Positions 6,708-13,160 of a stretch of 33,502 nucleotides of DNA are shown one piece after another. Below the pieces are notes generated by a model, which was not told where the DNA came from, searched no databases, and saw nothing but the letters and a program-made list of their open reading frames with translations. Both the position numbers and the translations under genes were made by a program. Source of the stretch: a virus; IMG/VR virus record IMGVR_UViG_3300046010_010703, positions 1-33,502 of that record, one strand, 5' to 3'. The stretch's first letter is position 1; each line of letters begins with the position of its first letter.

Positions 6708-7667
6708 ATGAACATCACGTTACAACGCATCACCAAACCCACACACGGGGAACAAGACTGGTTGAATCTCAGATTCTGGGATAACAAGAAACGTAAACGG
6801 GTATCCGCATCAGCGGTCGCCGCAATCTACGGGCTACACCCATTCGTACCAGCAGACAAATACGCCGCCGAACTATTAGGCGACGTACCACCATCACCGA
6901 TACCACCAAACCCTGCGATGGAACGAGGGAACCGTCTGGAACCTTTCGTGTTGCAATGGGCTTGCGACAAAACAGGCATCCCATATATAACACCAGAGGA
7001 AATGTTTAGCGCAGAAACACCCGAAGGCGCACGCATGATAGCCACCCTCGACGGACTCTACGAGAACGGTGACGAACGCAAAGTGTTGGAAATCAAAACG
7101 ATGAGCCGTGAATGGGGTGGCGAACTGCCAGACTATTGGCGCATCCAAGGCATCCAACAAGCCATCTGCGCTGACGTGAACCTCATCACATGGGCGATAT
7201 TTGACTCAACGATGGTTCTCTACATCTATGAGCAGAAGATAACCGACCAAGAAAAACAGGAGCATTGTGACGCGGTAGCGAAATGGTTGACATCCATTGA
7301 CCTTGGCATCACCCCAGATGGTGTGCATTGGTCATATGAAACGATTAGCACCCGCTACCAGAAACCCACAGGGACAACAGTTGAACTGCCTTCAACAGCC
7401 GCCGAATTGGTAGAGCAACTGAAACACGTTAAGAAAGAATTGAAAGCGTATCAAGAAATGGAAGACAGATTGAAAGCAGAACTGTGCGACATGATAGGCG
7501 CAAACGAATACGCCACCGTGAACGGCACAATCATCGCCACATGGAAAGGCAGAACATGGGCGAGCCTAGACATCAAAGCATTGAAAGCATTAGAACCAGC
7601 AATAGCAGAGAAATACAGTAAGAAAGTAACCAACAGAACACTTCTCTTGAAAGGGGAACGAGTATGA
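6708..7667 (+). CDS. YqaJ-type viral exonuclease (recombination nuclease)
   Basis: 319 residues; the start at 6708 is chosen because AGAAGGGA lies six bases upstream and because an earlier TTG would fall within the promoter -35. Motifs of the YqaJ/lambda-exonuclease class of PD-(D/E)XK enzymes are visible: RVSASAVAAIYG (about 31-42), MERGNRLEPFVLQWA (71-85), the catalytic D115 (ATLDG), E128-x-K130 (LEIKT) and a following Gln-rich helix (GIQQAI). A coiled region (240-285) leads into the C-terminus. The enzyme should resect double-stranded ends from 5' to 3' and work with the annealing protein encoded next, whose ATG overlaps its stop by four bases. Confidence 0.88.
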   Translation: MNITLQRITKPTHGEQDWLNLRFWDNKKRKRVSASAVAAIYGLHPFVPADKYAAELLGDVPPSPIPPNPAMERGNRLEPFVLQWACDKTGIPYITPEEMFSAETPEGARMIATLDGLYENGDERKVLEIKTMSREWGGELPDYWRIQGIQQAICADVNLITWAIFDSTMVLYIYEQKITDQEKQEHCDAVAKWLTSIDLGITPDGVHWSYETISTRYQKPTGTTVELPSTAAELVEQLKHVKKELKAYQEMEDRLKAELCDMIGANEYATVNGTIIATWKGRTWASLDIKALKALEPAIAEKYSKKVTNRTLLLKGERV

Positions 7668-8278
7668 AATTAGAAGATATCCTCACCGAATACGCAGTAC
7701 CAGACCCGTCAATCGTCGGGAAACTACCGAGAGGTGGCATCCAACTCGACTTCGTAGGTCACGCAGAAATCACACGCATCCTCATCGACATCGACCCAAT
7801 GTGGTCATGGGAACCATGCGGATGGGTGAACGGCAGACCAGCCATCACAGAAGTAAACGGCATGGCAGTCATGTGGGCACACCTCACCATCCTCGGGAAA
7901 TCAATCCTCGGTGTCGGCTCGGTACGCGCAGACAAACCAGACCTAGACAAAGAACTCATCGGCGATTTCCTACGCAACGCATCCATGCGCTTCGGTATCT
8001 GTCTGTCGCTCTGGTCTAAATCAGAATGGGATGACAAGTCAGCAGTAGCGGGGAAGCCACAAGCAGGCAAGGCTGTGGCTTCCACCGTGACTGACGACAA
8101 CGCACCACTCACCAAAACACAGGTGAAACAGTTCGTTGATGCCTGCGAAAAAGCAGGGCTAGTACCTAACGCCGTCGCAGAAAAAGCAGGCTTGAACTGG
8201 GCTGGACAAATCCTACAAAAAGACCTATCAACATTGCGTACAGCGTTCACAGAACTGAAAGGTGTAACCAATGGCTAA
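7664..8278 (+). CDS. Putative single-strand annealing recombinase (Rad52/Erf/RecT-like)
   Basis: 204 residues, overlapping the YqaJ nuclease gene by four bases (ATGA). The core VGKLPRGGIQLDFVGHAEITRIL...DPMWSWEPCG, then GSVRADKP and DLDKELIGDFLRNASMRFGICLSLWSK, is a conserved arrangement in actinophage proteins that accompany YqaJ nucleases. The G-D-FLRNAxMRFGI helix resembles the core of the Rad52-like annealing fold. A Pro/Ala linker (about 130-145) separates a C-terminal three-helix domain (KTQVKQFVDACEKAGL...). In such pairs the nuclease resects and the partner anneals single strands. The assignment rests on pairing and general pattern, not on a certain motif; it could also be another ssDNA-binding partner. 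Confidence 0.6.
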   Translation: MKLEDILTEYAVPDPSIVGKLPRGGIQLDFVGHAEITRILIDIDPMWSWEPCGWVNGRPAITEVNGMAVMWAHLTILGKSILGVGSVRADKPDLDKELIGDFLRNASMRFGICLSLWSKSEWDDKSAVAGKPQAGKAVASTVTDDNAPLTKTQVKQFVDACEKAGLVPNAVAEKAGLNWAGQILQKDLSTLRTAFTELKGVTNG

Positions 8279-8456
8279 CTATCGGACAGTAGACCCGACA
8301 GGTAAAACCCGTTCAACAGCGATAGTCGCTTTGCGTTTAACAGCAGACCAAATGGAAACAATCAAACAACTATGCAAGAAACGTGGTGTCAGCAGAAGCC
8401 TTCTGTTACGCCAACTATTAGCAGAGGAGTCGGCTCGTGTCCAAGGAACGCGCTAA
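8271..8456 (+). CDS. Ribbon-helix-helix DNA-binding protein
   Basis: 61 residues. AIVALRLTADQMETIKQLCKKRGVSRSLLLRQLLAEE has the Arc/MetJ/CopG pattern: a short amphipathic strand for pairing in the DNA groove, helix A, a G-V-S turn and helix B (S-x-LLRQLL). It should dimerise and bind an operator, perhaps that of its own operon. It overlaps the annealing gene by eight bases and the resolvase-like gene by twenty, so it is translated from the same messenger. Confidence 0.75.
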   Translation: MANYRTVDPTGKTRSTAIVALRLTADQMETIKQLCKKRGVSRSLLLRQLLAEESARVQGTR

Positions 8457-8772
8457 AGGAACCAGTTTCGAAACCTTCATAGTGAACTATCTTGCACAGT
8501 TCTACCCTCATGTGGAACGGCGAACGTTACACGGGATGAACGACAAAGGTGATATCGCTGGCACAGACCCGCGACTTGTTTGGGAATGCAAAAACCAGAA
8601 GGTTCTCAACTTCTCAACATGGTTACATGAAGCACAAGTTGAACGTGACAACGCTAAAGCAGAACTTGGAATAGTTGTGGCTAAGCGTCGCAGTTACGGC
8701 AACCCAGCAGACCAGTATGCGGTCTTAAGACTTGAAGACTTGATAACCATTTTAAAGAAAGCAGGTTACTAA
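8437..8772 (+). CDS. Resolvase-like PD-(D/E)XK endonuclease
   Basis: 111 residues from a GTG preceded at seven bases by AGAGGAG, the best Shine-Dalgarno of the block. KGTSFETFIVNYL (E12), the GDIAG turn (D39) and VWECKNQK (E50-x-K52) followed by W and EAQVERDNAK give the complete E...D...ExK set of the archaeal-type Hjc/phage resolvase fold. The C-terminal half (IVVAKRRSYG..., YAVLRLEDLITIL) fits the rest of that fold. The enzyme probably cuts branched DNA made by the recombination pair upstream. A restriction-type or general nuclease role cannot be excluded. Confidence 0.75.
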   Translation: MSKERAKGTSFETFIVNYLAQFYPHVERRTLHGMNDKGDIAGTDPRLVWECKNQKVLNFSTWLHEAQVERDNAKAELGIVVAKRRSYGNPADQYAVLRLEDLITILKKAGY

Positions 8773-8927
8773 TGGAAGACATAGCACGAGAACTATACGA
8801 ATGTTTAATGGAACGAATCTATAACGCAGATAAGTTTGTGCAGAAACTTGGTGTGTCACCACGCGAACGTTCCGCTTTGGATGCGTTCTTAAATCGTGGC
8901 TACGAGTCAGTTAAAACCAATGACTGA
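8772..8927 (+). CDS. Small helical protein, unknown
   Basis: 51 residues. The ATG overlaps the preceding TAA by one base (TAATG), and the gene ends eight bases inside the next. The sequence is all helix-like (MEDIARELYECLMERIYNADKFVQKLGVSPRERSALDAFLNRG, shown in part), with a possible helix-turn-helix around VQKLGVSPRE. No family is recognised. Coupled overlaps on both sides and even codon use support that it is translated. Confidence 0.6.
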   Translation: MEDIARELYECLMERIYNADKFVQKLGVSPRERSALDAFLNRGYESVKTND

Positions 8928-9360
8928 TATCAAACGCACCGAAGGCTATGTCCCTTCGCATGACATCAACCCGCATGACTTCACAAAAGATTTAGCGTTC
9001 GGTCATCAAGGCGAAGAAATAGTTAAACAGTTTCTTGCGGATTTGAGCGAAGGTTCATTCGAAGTGAAGTACGACAGGTTCCGCAACGGAAGAATTTTTG
9101 TGGAGTTCGAACAGAACCCACGAAACACAGGCTGGAAGCCATCTGGTATAGCGGTAACAACAGCGAAATGGTGGGTGTATATGTTTGCACCCAACGCTTT
9201 CTGTATAATAGAACTCGGCAGATTAAAAAGATATTTGAGAGCAAACAAAAACAAACTCCAAATTAAAATCGCCGCACCCAACTCCGACAATCCAGCGAAA
9301 GGATTTCTCATATACCCAACAGAGGTAAACGAGTTGATGACCGTATCCACCTACGACTAG
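8920..9360 (+). CDS. PD-(D/E)XK-like nuclease, conserved in actinophages
   Basis: 146 residues from the ATG at 8920; a GTG 24 bases upstream is in frame but has no ribosome site. After a polar start, LAFGHQGEEIVKQFLADL, FEVKYDRFRNGRIFVEFEQN, GWKPSGIAVTTAKWWVYMF and IELGRLKRYLRAN follow. This order of a GxxGE helix, an ExK strand, a second strand with E-x-E, and the K-P-S-G-I..T.A..W.Y element is shared by small phage nucleases of the VRR-Nuc/restriction-endonuclease-like class. The E of GEE and ExK could be catalytic. The target is unknown; degradation of host DNA or processing of recombination intermediates are both possible. Confidence 0.6.
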   Translation: MTDIKRTEGYVPSHDINPHDFTKDLAFGHQGEEIVKQFLADLSEGSFEVKYDRFRNGRIFVEFEQNPRNTGWKPSGIAVTTAKWWVYMFAPNAFCIIELGRLKRYLRANKNKLQIKIAAPNSDNPAKGFLIYPTEVNELMTVSTYD

Positions 9361-9367
9361 AGGATTA

Positions 9368-9844
9368 ATGATTAAACATATACTTGCCACCGTGACAGGG
9401 TTACTGTTCTTTGGGGGGTCTGTCTCAACAGCGAAAGCCCCACCACCTAAACCGATACAAGCAATGCAAGCAGTCAATTACCAAGCAAGGGAGACAATAC
9501 CTCAACCGCCGATACCAGCCGAAGCCCGCCACCCAGAATGGTGGGACATGGCACGGCAAGTCGGATGGGCTGAAGACCAGATGATGATATTAGATTATGT
9601 GATACACAGAGAATCACGGGGGCAAATCAAAGCGTTCAACCCGACTGACCCTAACGGTGGTAGCCGTTGTCTCATCCAAATCAACGGGTCATGGACACGA
9701 TGGCTTCGCGACAAAGGTGTCCTAACCCACGTCGATGACCTCTACAACCCTCGTGTCTGTCTTACAGCAGGGCTGGTCATCTACCAGTACGGTGTAGATA
9801 AACACGGCTACGGCTGGGGACCGTGGGCTATCAAACGCCCCTGA
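9368..9844 (+). CDS. Secreted lytic transglycosylase-like cell wall hydrolase
   Basis: 158 residues. Residues 1-24 form a signal peptide (MIKHILATVTGLLFFGG with cleavage after TAKA). A Pro-rich stretch (25-55) links to the catalytic domain. VIHRESRGQIKAFNP places the catalytic Glu at 82, GSRCLIQINGSWTRWL is the G-L-x-Q-I-N substrate element, and NPRVCLTAGLVIYQ plus GWGPW complete the SLT/goose-lysozyme-like pattern. Two Cys (101 and about 131) may form a disulfide. It should cut glycan strands outside the membrane. Its place among DNA metabolism genes, far from the endolysin, is unusual and suggests early export rather than final lysis. Confidence 0.8.
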   Translation: MIKHILATVTGLLFFGGSVSTAKAPPPKPIQAMQAVNYQARETIPQPPIPAEARHPEWWDMARQVGWAEDQMMILDYVIHRESRGQIKAFNPTDPNGGSRCLIQINGSWTRWLRDKGVLTHVDDLYNPRVCLTAGLVIYQYGVDKHGYGWGPWAIKRP

Positions 9845-9850
9845 TATAGT
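9842..9850 (+). promoter_or_regulatory. Extended -10 promoter for a leaderless transcript (SSB unit)
   Basis: TGATATAGT reads as TGn plus TATAGT (five of six). It ends six bases before the ATG at 9857, so transcription should begin at or next to the start codon. There is no Shine-Dalgarno for that gene and no clear -35. The position directly behind the transglycosylase stop suggests a separate unit for SSB and the following genes. Confidence 0.45.
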
Positions 9851-9856
9851 GGCTGT

Positions 9857-10015
9857 ATGAAGGGAAGTAAACAAACCCGATGGTTCTGTGACCGTTGCGA
9901 TATGACCTTAACCACCTATGTTCGCTTGTCTGAACCCCCGTTGCATTTGTGCGACAACAAAGTCTCTAATAAAAGAGAACCAATAATCCAACCAATGAAA
10001 GAGGTATCCAAATGA
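9857..10015 (+). CDS. Small CxxC protein upstream of SSB
   Basis: 52 residues: a basic start (MKGSKQTR), WFCDRCDMTLTTYV with C11 and C14, and a third Cys at 32 (LHLCDN), followed by a lysine-rich tail. Three visible Cys and the nearby His suggest a zinc ribbon. The stop overlaps the SSB start as ATGA, so it may also serve as a leader peptide that couples SSB translation. No function is recognised. Confidence 0.6.
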   Translation: MKGSKQTRWFCDRCDMTLTTYVRLSEPPLHLCDNKVSNKREPIIQPMKEVSK

Positions 10016-10410
10016 ATAACATAACAATCGTAGGGAACGCAGGTAAACCTGTCGAACTGAAATTCTCGCAAAGCGGGATGGCTGTGGGCACATTCACAGT
10101 CGCTACAACAAGCGGTAAAGACGACAAGAAAGTTACTGTCTGGCACAATGTTACTGTCTTCGGGCAGATGGCAGAGTACGCTGCTGCGTCCATAGAAAAA
10201 GGTAGCCGAGTGATAGTCGCAGGCAAACTAGACATCTCCACCTATGAGAAAGATGGGCAGAAGAAAACATCCAGCAAAGTTCTTGCAGACGAAATCGGAT
10301 TAACTTGCCGATTCAACCCAGTCATGGCAGACAAAACGGTGCAGGTTGTAGCGAAAGCACAAAACGATTTCGGTAAGATTGGATTCTTGCAAGAAGAAGA
10401 AGCGTTCTAG
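10012..10410 (+). CDS. ssb: Single-stranded DNA-binding protein
   Basis: 132 residues. NNITIVGNAGKPVELKFSQSG, GTFTVATTS, VTVWHNVTVFGQMAEYAAASIEKGSRVIVAGKL and ISTYEKDGQKKTSSKVLADEIG follow the strands of the bacterial SSB OB-fold in order. Aromatic residues such as W44 and F50 stack with bases. The C-terminal tip is acidic and ends in Phe (EEEAF), a variant of the DDDIPF tip that recruits replication and repair partners. It coats ssDNA produced by the YqaJ nuclease and during replication. It overlaps the upstream gene by four bases and the next GTG by one. Confidence 0.92.
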   Translation: MNNITIVGNAGKPVELKFSQSGMAVGTFTVATTSGKDDKKVTVWHNVTVFGQMAEYAAASIEKGSRVIVAGKLDISTYEKDGQKKTSSKVLADEIGLTCRFNPVMADKTVQVVAKAQNDFGKIGFLQEEEAF

Positions 10411-10652
10411 TGGACATAATGCAATTAGATTTCGAGCAATGGTTAGAAATCGGTATGCGTAGCGGATGGGTGTCACCACCTGTCTGCTACACACACGATG
10501 GGCTACCAACTTCTATAACAGAAGACGCAGAATTCGAAGACGGCTCAGACCCGTGCCTTCATATCATGCGCTGTTACGAAAGCGAAGCACACAAAGACGC
10601 CATAGAACTGAACTACTCGCCAGCAGTATGGAGAAACCCTAACCATGATTGA
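10410..10652 (+). CDS. Conserved phage hypothetical protein
   Basis: 80 residues from a GTG overlapping the SSB stop; the ATG at 10419 is an alternative start. FEQWLEIGMRSGWVSPPVCYTHDGLPTS, EFEDGSDPCLHIMRCYES and PAVWRNPN form a pattern met in many actinophage small proteins (a W-x-x-I-G-x-x-xGW, P-x-x-C-x-T-H-D-G-x-P, E-F-x-D-G-x-D-x-C). Its function is not known. C27 with H30 and C54 with H56 could bind a metal. It overlaps the following gene by eight bases. Confidence 0.65.
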   Translation: MDIMQLDFEQWLEIGMRSGWVSPPVCYTHDGLPTSITEDAEFEDGSDPCLHIMRCYESEAHKDAIELNYSPAVWRNPNHD

Positions 10653-10941
10653 AGATTGCAACGGCTCAGAAATACTGTTAGAAGCACACTCGCTAATCAC
10701 AGGCGCAAGACAAGCACAGTACGCCCACCCATTAGAAGACTACACACAGGCACGCGACATCTTCGAAGGCATGACAGGTGTGTCGCTCACAGTAGAGCAA
10801 GCCATCTTGTTTATGGTTGCAGTCAAACTGTCTCGTCTTAGGACAGCAATCGCTGACGGCGGATGGCATCATGACAGTATCGTGGACACAGCAGGCTACA
10901 TCGGCTGTTTGTCAATGGTTCACCACGCAAAGGAGAGATAA
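10645..10941 (+). CDS. DUF6378-like, MazG-related helical protein
   Basis: 98 residues. EILLEAHSLITGARQAQYAHPLEDYTQARDIFEGMTG (shown in pieces by the motifs ITGxRQxxYxHPxEDY and FxxMTG), then EQAILFMVAVKLSRLRT and HHDSIVDTAGYIGCLSMV. This is the order of the phage DUF6378 family, whose helices and D..D-x-A-GY element recall all-alpha NTP pyrophosphatases of the MazG type. If active it would act on nucleotides, consistent with its place behind SSB. Activity is unproven. Confidence 0.7.
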   Translation: MIEDCNGSEILLEAHSLITGARQAQYAHPLEDYTQARDIFEGMTGVSLTVEQAILFMVAVKLSRLRTAIADGGWHHDSIVDTAGYIGCLSMVHHAKER

Positions 10942-11033
10942 TGAAAGCAAGACTGTGTTCATGTTTGCCTAAACAATTGTTGCCAGTTAAGCCCGTATGT
11001 GGAGATAAGTTAGATGACTCAGAAGAAGACTGA
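10941..11033 (+). CDS. Very short CxC peptide, unknown
   Basis: 30 residues. AGGAGAG lies four to ten bases upstream of the ATG, which overlaps the stop of the preceding gene (TAATG). The peptide has a basic, Cys-containing first half (KARLCSCLPKQ), one more Cys at 20 and an acidic end (DDSEED). Overlap with the next start suggests translation, but it may only be a coupling peptide. Confidence 0.4.
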   Translation: MKARLCSCLPKQLLPVKPVCGDKLDDSEED

Positions 11034-11142
11034 AGAAATCATAAACAATTTACTTGACGAAATATCAAGTCTGAAAGCGTTGATAGAGCAACTGAAGTCC
11101 GAAATACATACAGCGAACTTGGAAAGATTTAAACATGATTGA
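11014..11142 (+). CDS. Small coiled-coil protein
   Basis: 42 residues, overlapping the previous gene by 20 bases and the WhiB gene by eight. After a basic start it is one continuous amphipathic helix with heptads of Ile and Leu (EIINNLLDEISSLKALIEQLK). A dimeric coiled coil is likely. No known family; it may bind WhiB or simply couple its translation. Confidence 0.5.
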   Translation: MTQKKTEEIINNLLDEISSLKALIEQLKSEIHTANLERFKHD

Positions 11143-11434
11143 CCTTAAACATTTAGATTGGTTCGATGACGCGCTGTGTCGCGGAATGAAAACTACTATC
11201 TTCTTCCCTGAGACTGCTGTCGGTGTGTCTACTGCTGGTATCTATGATGAAGCGGTGAAGATTTGTGAGCGTTGCCCTGTCGCTGAGAAGTGTTTGGCTT
11301 ACGCTATGGAATGCGAAACGAATGACATAAGAAGGTACGGTGTGTGGGGTGGTAAGACCCCAAGAGAGCGAGAGTACCGTCGTCATGGTGGTACGGGCGG
11401 TAAGTTAAATGGACTTGCCCCGCTACAACGCTAG
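11135..11434 (+). CDS. WhiB-like iron-sulfur transcription regulator
   Basis: 99 residues. Cysteines C15, C44, C47 and C53 (ALCRG ... ICERCPVAEKCL) are the four ligands of the [4Fe-4S] cluster. YGVWGGKTPRERE is the GVWGG turn with the basic DNA-contacting helix behind it. WhiB-like proteins are restricted to actinobacteria and their phages, where they bind the primary sigma factor and redirect transcription or block superinfection, as WhiBTM4 does. This is the strongest evidence for the host phylum. It is the last rightward gene of the block and faces the leftward operon. Confidence 0.93.
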   Translation: MIDLKHLDWFDDALCRGMKTTIFFPETAVGVSTAGIYDEAVKICERCPVAEKCLAYAMECETNDIRRYGVWGGKTPREREYRRHGGTGGKLNGLAPLQR

Positions 11435-11466
11435 GGAAGGGGATACCTGCGGAGCAGGGCAAATCC
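11411..11466 (-). terminator. Long imperfect inverted repeat between converging operons
   Basis: Arms of 14 bases at 11411-11424 and 11453-11466 pair at 12 of 14 positions. The two exceptions are C-A in the rightward RNA but G-U in the leftward RNA, so only the leftward transcript can form all 14 pairs. The loop is 28 bases. A small hairpin CCTGC-GGA-GCAGG (11446-11458) competes with it. There is no T run, so it may act as a 3' end or stability structure rather than a simple terminator. Confidence 0.4.
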
Positions 11467-11484
11467 AAACTTTATGTTAGCAGA

Positions 11485-11796
11485 TTATTTAACCAACTGT
11501 ATCTGGTAGTTGTATTGATAGGACAGGTCGCATTGCTCGGTGTCTCGGCGTGCTTGGTATTCGGTTGCGTATTGGTGTGCTAAGTCTTTTCGTTTAGTCC
11601 ATCGCCCATTCGTGGCGTGCCCTGACCCTTTCCAGTAGGCGACAGGCTGGTTGCCTGCCATCTTCGCAACGATGTAGTGATGTGATGGGTAGATGAAGTT
11701 CGGTTCGGTGTTGCGTGGTAGTAGTCGCTGTTTAATTTCTAACAGGATTTCTACTGATGGGCGTGTTGCTAGGAACTTGATTAGTTTGTGGGTCAT
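11485..11796 (-). CDS. Hypothetical protein, last gene of leftward operon
   Basis: 103 residues, strongly basic. A helical start (HKLIKFLATRPSVEILLEIKQRLL) is followed by HHYIVAKMAGNQPVAYWKGSG and RWTKRKDLAHQYATEYQARR. The second half, with a YWxGxG strand, a W, then an alpha-helix that ends in xATxYxAxR, resembles small phage proteins that carry one strand-turn-helix unit, of unknown role. The Shine-Dalgarno is weak (GAAAGA). It is separated from the next upstream gene by 48 bases. Confidence 0.6.
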   Translation of the reverse strand: MTHKLIKFLATRPSVEILLEIKQRLLPRNTEPNFIYPSHHYIVAKMAGNQPVAYWKGSGHATNGRWTKRKDLAHQYATEYQARRDTEQCDLSYQYNYQIQLVK

Positions 11797-11844
11797 TGTG
11801 GTCTTTCGTGAAAATAACGCGCATTAGGAGCGCATTAGAGCGTT

Positions 11845-12174
11845 TCAAACGGGTGGGTATGGTATGTGGGTGCGGTCAGTTTCGTCGTCTAGTTCGGCAA
11901 TTTTGTAATCTTCAAAGTCTTCTACCGTGAATGGTACTTCACGATTGTTTTGATTGAGTTGTCGGACTGCTCGGACTATCTGCTCGTTTAGTTCTGATTC
12001 GTTCGGTGCGTACTCGCCGTCACCGAGGTAACCCCAGTAGGTTTCGCCTGTGTCTAGGTTCATGGTTGCACCGTCGGGGAACTTCTCTCGTTCGGTTTCA
12101 ACATCGTGATACCACAGTTGGTTGTCCGCGTCGTAAGTCAGGATGTAGTGGTGGACTGTCGGCTGTTGTTTCAT
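11845..12174 (-). CDS. Acidic hypothetical protein
   Basis: 109 residues from the ATG with AGAAGAGG seven bases upstream; a longer frame has no ribosome site. Strands HHYILTYDADNQLWYHDVET and ATMNLDTGETYWGYLGDGEY lead to a helix (ESELNEQIVRAVRQLNQ) and an acidic tail (VEDFEDYKIAELDDETD). The net charge is clearly negative. The ATG overlaps the stop of the gene upstream (ATGA). No family is recognised; small acidic proteins in early phage operons often inhibit host enzymes, which is only a suggestion here. Confidence 0.6.
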   Translation of the reverse strand: MKQQPTVHHYILTYDADNQLWYHDVETEREKFPDGATMNLDTGETYWGYLGDGEYAPNESELNEQIVRAVRQLNQNNREVPFTVEDFEDYKIAELDDETDRTHIPYPPV

Positions 12175-12359
12175 TGTGTTACCTCTTCTAATGTTTCTTC
12201 TTCGCACGACAACACATCGGACTCCGAATTGTTAAGGTGTTTCTTTTCGCTGTCGTACCCATTGTCTGCCCAGTTTTGATAAGCGTCGTCTTTGTCTTCG
12301 CCTTGCACCCAGTAGGTTGTGTACTCGGCGGTGTATACGGTTATCTTAAATGTTTTCAT
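12171..12359 (-). CDS. Small strand-helix protein (paralogous family)
   Basis: 62 residues; GAAAGGT lies six bases before the ATG. MKTFKITVYTAEYTTYWVQGEDKDDAY is a two-strand start followed by the DKDDAYQNW helix and an acidic tail. The pattern (x-V-x-V...V-x-A/G-x-D/E-x-x-D/E-A) recurs in the products at 12774-12962 and twice at 13801-14196, and recalls the DpnD/PcfM-like domain. Function unknown. Both ends overlap neighbours by four bases, so translation is coupled. Confidence 0.6.
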   Translation of the reverse strand: MKTFKITVYTAEYTTYWVQGEDKDDAYQNWADNGYDSEKKHLNNSESDVLSCEEETLEEVTQ

Positions 12360-12664
12360 TGTCTTACCTTTCGTTTGGCTGTCCCGTTCATGTCATACTG
12401 ACCTATCTCTACCCAGTTAGATGTGTCGGTGGACAGATATCCGTCTGCGTCTATCGTCTGCGGATACGCAACTGCGTATATCGTTCTTGGTTTGTGTCCG
12501 ACTGAGTGGATGTTGATATCCCACTTGTCATTGAAACAGTAGAACTCATCCATCCCTTCGTATGCTTTGTCGTTGGCGACGAGCGCGTTGATGTAGCCTT
12601 GTGTGAAGGCTTGTAGTAACGCGAGTTCGCTGTCCGCTATTTTGATAGTTGGTGTGTCTTGCAT
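12356..12664 (-). CDS. Hypothetical protein
   Basis: 102 residues from the ATG preceded by AGAGGAG; a start 78 bases further upstream is rejected because the gene before it occupies that stretch in another frame. Helix SELALLQAFTQGYINALVAND is followed by strands (DEFYCFNDKWDINIH, RTIYAVAYPQTIDADGYLS, WVEIGQYDM) and a basic tail (AKRKVRQ). It has no recognised family. The strands with DK-W-x-I-x-x-H could belong to a small alpha/beta fold. Confidence 0.6.
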   Translation of the reverse strand: MQDTPTIKIADSELALLQAFTQGYINALVANDKAYEGMDEFYCFNDKWDINIHSVGHKPRTIYAVAYPQTIDADGYLSTDTSNWVEIGQYDMNGTAKRKVRQ

Positions 12665-12777
12665 TGCTCCTCTTTCCAGTTTAGGTATTTGATGTAGTTT
12701 GTGTCTAGGTCTGCTGGGTCTAGGTCGTTGAACCTGCACCAAGTTTCGTAAGACATTGTGCGTTGCTTCAATTTCAT
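12637..12777 (-). CDS. Small hypothetical protein
   Basis: 46 residues. The ATG overlaps the stop of the gene upstream (ATGA) and GGGAGAT lies six bases before it. The product (MKLKQRTMSYETWCRFNDL ... YIKYLNWKEEQCKTHQ) is polar and aromatic, with two Cys and three Trp or Tyr clusters. Its 3' end overlaps the next gene by 28 bases in another frame and carries that gene's ribosome site. A dual-coding overlap of this kind is typical for compact phage genes. Confidence 0.55.
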   Translation of the reverse strand: MKLKQRTMSYETWCRFNDLDPADLDTNYIKYLNWKEEQCKTHQLSK

Positions 12778-12962
12778 TGCGCTATCTCCCATACATTTAT
12801 CTCATTGCTAATAGCATCTATGTTCATTCCATAATGTTTCAAGAGTAGGTGCGTAGCATTTACTACTGCCTCATCTTCGTTGTCTGCCATGACTGTTGAG
12901 GTCAGTGCAAAATAGTCACCAGTAAACTCAACATTCCATACGCTTTGAGTTGGTGAGGTCAT
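12774..12962 (-). CDS. Small strand-helix protein (paralogous family)
   Basis: 62 residues from the ATG that has AAGAAGG nine bases upstream; the GTG six bases earlier would leave too little room. SVWNVEFTGDYFALTSTVMADNEDEAVVNATHLLLKHYG shows two strands, an ADNEDEAV turn and a helix, the same unit as in the products at 12171-12359 and 13801-14196. A short third strand ends the protein (INVWEIAQ). Unknown function. Confidence 0.6.
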   Translation of the reverse strand: MTSPTQSVWNVEFTGDYFALTSTVMADNEDEAVVNATHLLLKHYGMNIDAISNEINVWEIAQ

Positions 12963-12964
12963 TG

Positions 12965-13138
12965 TCACTCGCCTTCTTTTGGTGTGACTTGCAGTTCACG
13001 CTCTGACCAGCCGAGCACCTGTGCTTCGTCTTGCACCACGAGGTAGTCCATGCCACAGAACATTTGTTCTGCGCCGTAGGTTTCTATGGATAGTACGAGT
13101 GTGACCTCTATTAGTTTGACTGTCTCTAATGCTTTCAT
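12965..13138 (-). CDS. Small hypothetical protein
   Basis: 57 residues: MKALETVKLIEVTLVLSIET, then YGAEQMFCGMDYLVVQDEAQVLGW and SERELQVTPKEGE, cited in pieces. It alternates hydrophobic strands and acidic turns and has one Cys. The start has no strong Shine-Dalgarno (AACACA precedes it), but the frame fills the space between two clear genes and ends just before the next start with that gene's ribosome site inside it. No family is recognised. Confidence 0.55.
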   Translation of the reverse strand: MKALETVKLIEVTLVLSIETYGAEQMFCGMDYLVVQDEAQVLGWSERELQVTPKEGE

Positions 13139-13160
13139 TGTGTTGTCCCTTCTGTTGTGT

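Noticed and set aside
11411-11466. tRNA-like look of the inverted repeat (seven-pair ends followed by A)
   Set aside because: Only 56 bases long, with no T-loop, D-arm or anticodon arm in the right place.
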